The notes under the pieces are model-generated. The model did no database searches and had not been told where the DNA came from. It saw only the letters and a list, made by a program, of their open reading frames with translations. From contig JAVGVS010000782.1 of NCBI GenBank assembly GCA_032718565.1, positions 1-64,000 on the forward strand: a stretch of DNA of 64,000 nucleotides. The letters are read 5' to 3'. How positions within the stretch are numbered: the stretch's first letter is position 1; each line of letters begins with the position of its first letter. The position numbers and the translations under genes were made by a program. This DNA is from Distichodus sexfasciatus. Its lineage: Eukaryota; Chordata; Actinopteri; Characiformes; Distichodontidae. This document shows positions 63,470-64,000 of the stretch, piece after piece.

Positions 63470-64000
63470 ACATAAATATATGTCATGCGATTTTGTTTTG
63501 TATGAATGTCATCATAATCAGTAAGTTGCGGCAAACCTATTATTAGCATATTGATAGTAGAAAAGTGTTCACACGGTCACTCGTCCATCCCCTTGGCTGG
63601 GAGTTTACAGTGTGAGCTTGGCATCATTTTTGATGTGCGTTGCTGAGGTTTCGCTTTCCTGATTTTACCGTATAACGGTTTGCGTTTGCGTGCTGAGTCG
63701 AGCTGGCAGAGGCTTGGCTGAATTCTTTCTCTTTTCCTCTCTCTTTCTCCCTCGTTCCTCCATGCCAGCTCTTGGCCCCACACCCTCCAATTATCTGAGG
63801 ACGATGACACGCAGAAAATGAGAAAATATGAGTCATTAATCATCGCCCTCAGCTCGAATGCGCACGACTAAACGAGCGCAGCACGCATGCCTGTAGAATT
63901 CTCGATGGACTCTTTATGGTAAACTCTACACTATACTTTGTGCACCGATTAGAGTAAATTCCTGCAGTTACAGCGTGCCTGAGTGCAACTGTATCTCACT
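63470..64000. other. Repeat-poor island at the window end
   Basis: 63545-63900 lacks the repeat families of the window, has mixed composition and ends in aatatgagtcattaatcatc and CpG-containing sequence. Candidate conserved noncoding DNA; no gene seen. Confidence 0.3.

Overview
The window is vertebrate nuclear DNA and almost certainly from a teleost fish. It has GT-AG introns with small coding exons in long AT-rich introns, abundant tRNA-derived SINEs, hAT-type MITEs with 8-bp target duplications, a Tc1 relic and long microsatellites. One SINE (29,322-29,690) has the architecture of the DANA/Mermaid group of cyprinids and catfishes, so an otophysan fish is a reasonable but unproven guess. No bacterial-type operon, CRISPR array, virus or plasmid feature was seen.

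Two protein genes are recognised, both on the plus strand. myzap (myocardial zonula adherens protein) has 14 coding exons between 4,779 and 30,468. Spliced by hand they give an unbroken 564-residue frame that is largely coiled coil. polr2m (RNA polymerase II subunit M, Gdown1, GRINL1A) follows 1.8 kb downstream, with four coding exons between 32,257 and 36,227 and 326 residues. This neighbour pair is the human GCOM1/GRINL1A complex locus. Intron phases here would let myzap exon 13 splice in frame onto polr2m exon 2, so a combined GCOM1-like transcript is structurally possible.

Region by region: 1-4,778 is upstream sequence with a 151-bp hAT MITE, a SINE, a 560-bp pyrimidine tract and a few unidentified exon-like ORFs. 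4,779-30,980 is myzap. Its introns hold most of the repeats, including a 40-bp telomere-like minisatellite in intron 3, and none of the recognised insertions interrupts a coding exon. 31,690-32,256 is the compact intergenic space, with GAAA repeats, a 42-bp tandem repeat and three short upstream ORFs before polr2m. 36,650-64,000 has no gene I can support. It is a repeat-rich desert with nested hAT elements, two more pyrimidine tracts and several repeat-poor islands that look like candidate regulatory elements. In mammals the next gene on this side is the developmental gene ALDH1A2; it is not visible in the window.

The most unusual material is the mobile DNA. It includes a 650-bp terminal-inverted-repeat family with two near-complete copies in opposite orientation, a composite element that carried a second element with it when it multiplied, elements nested with exact 8-bp duplications, and an element with subterminal repeats sitting inside another element.
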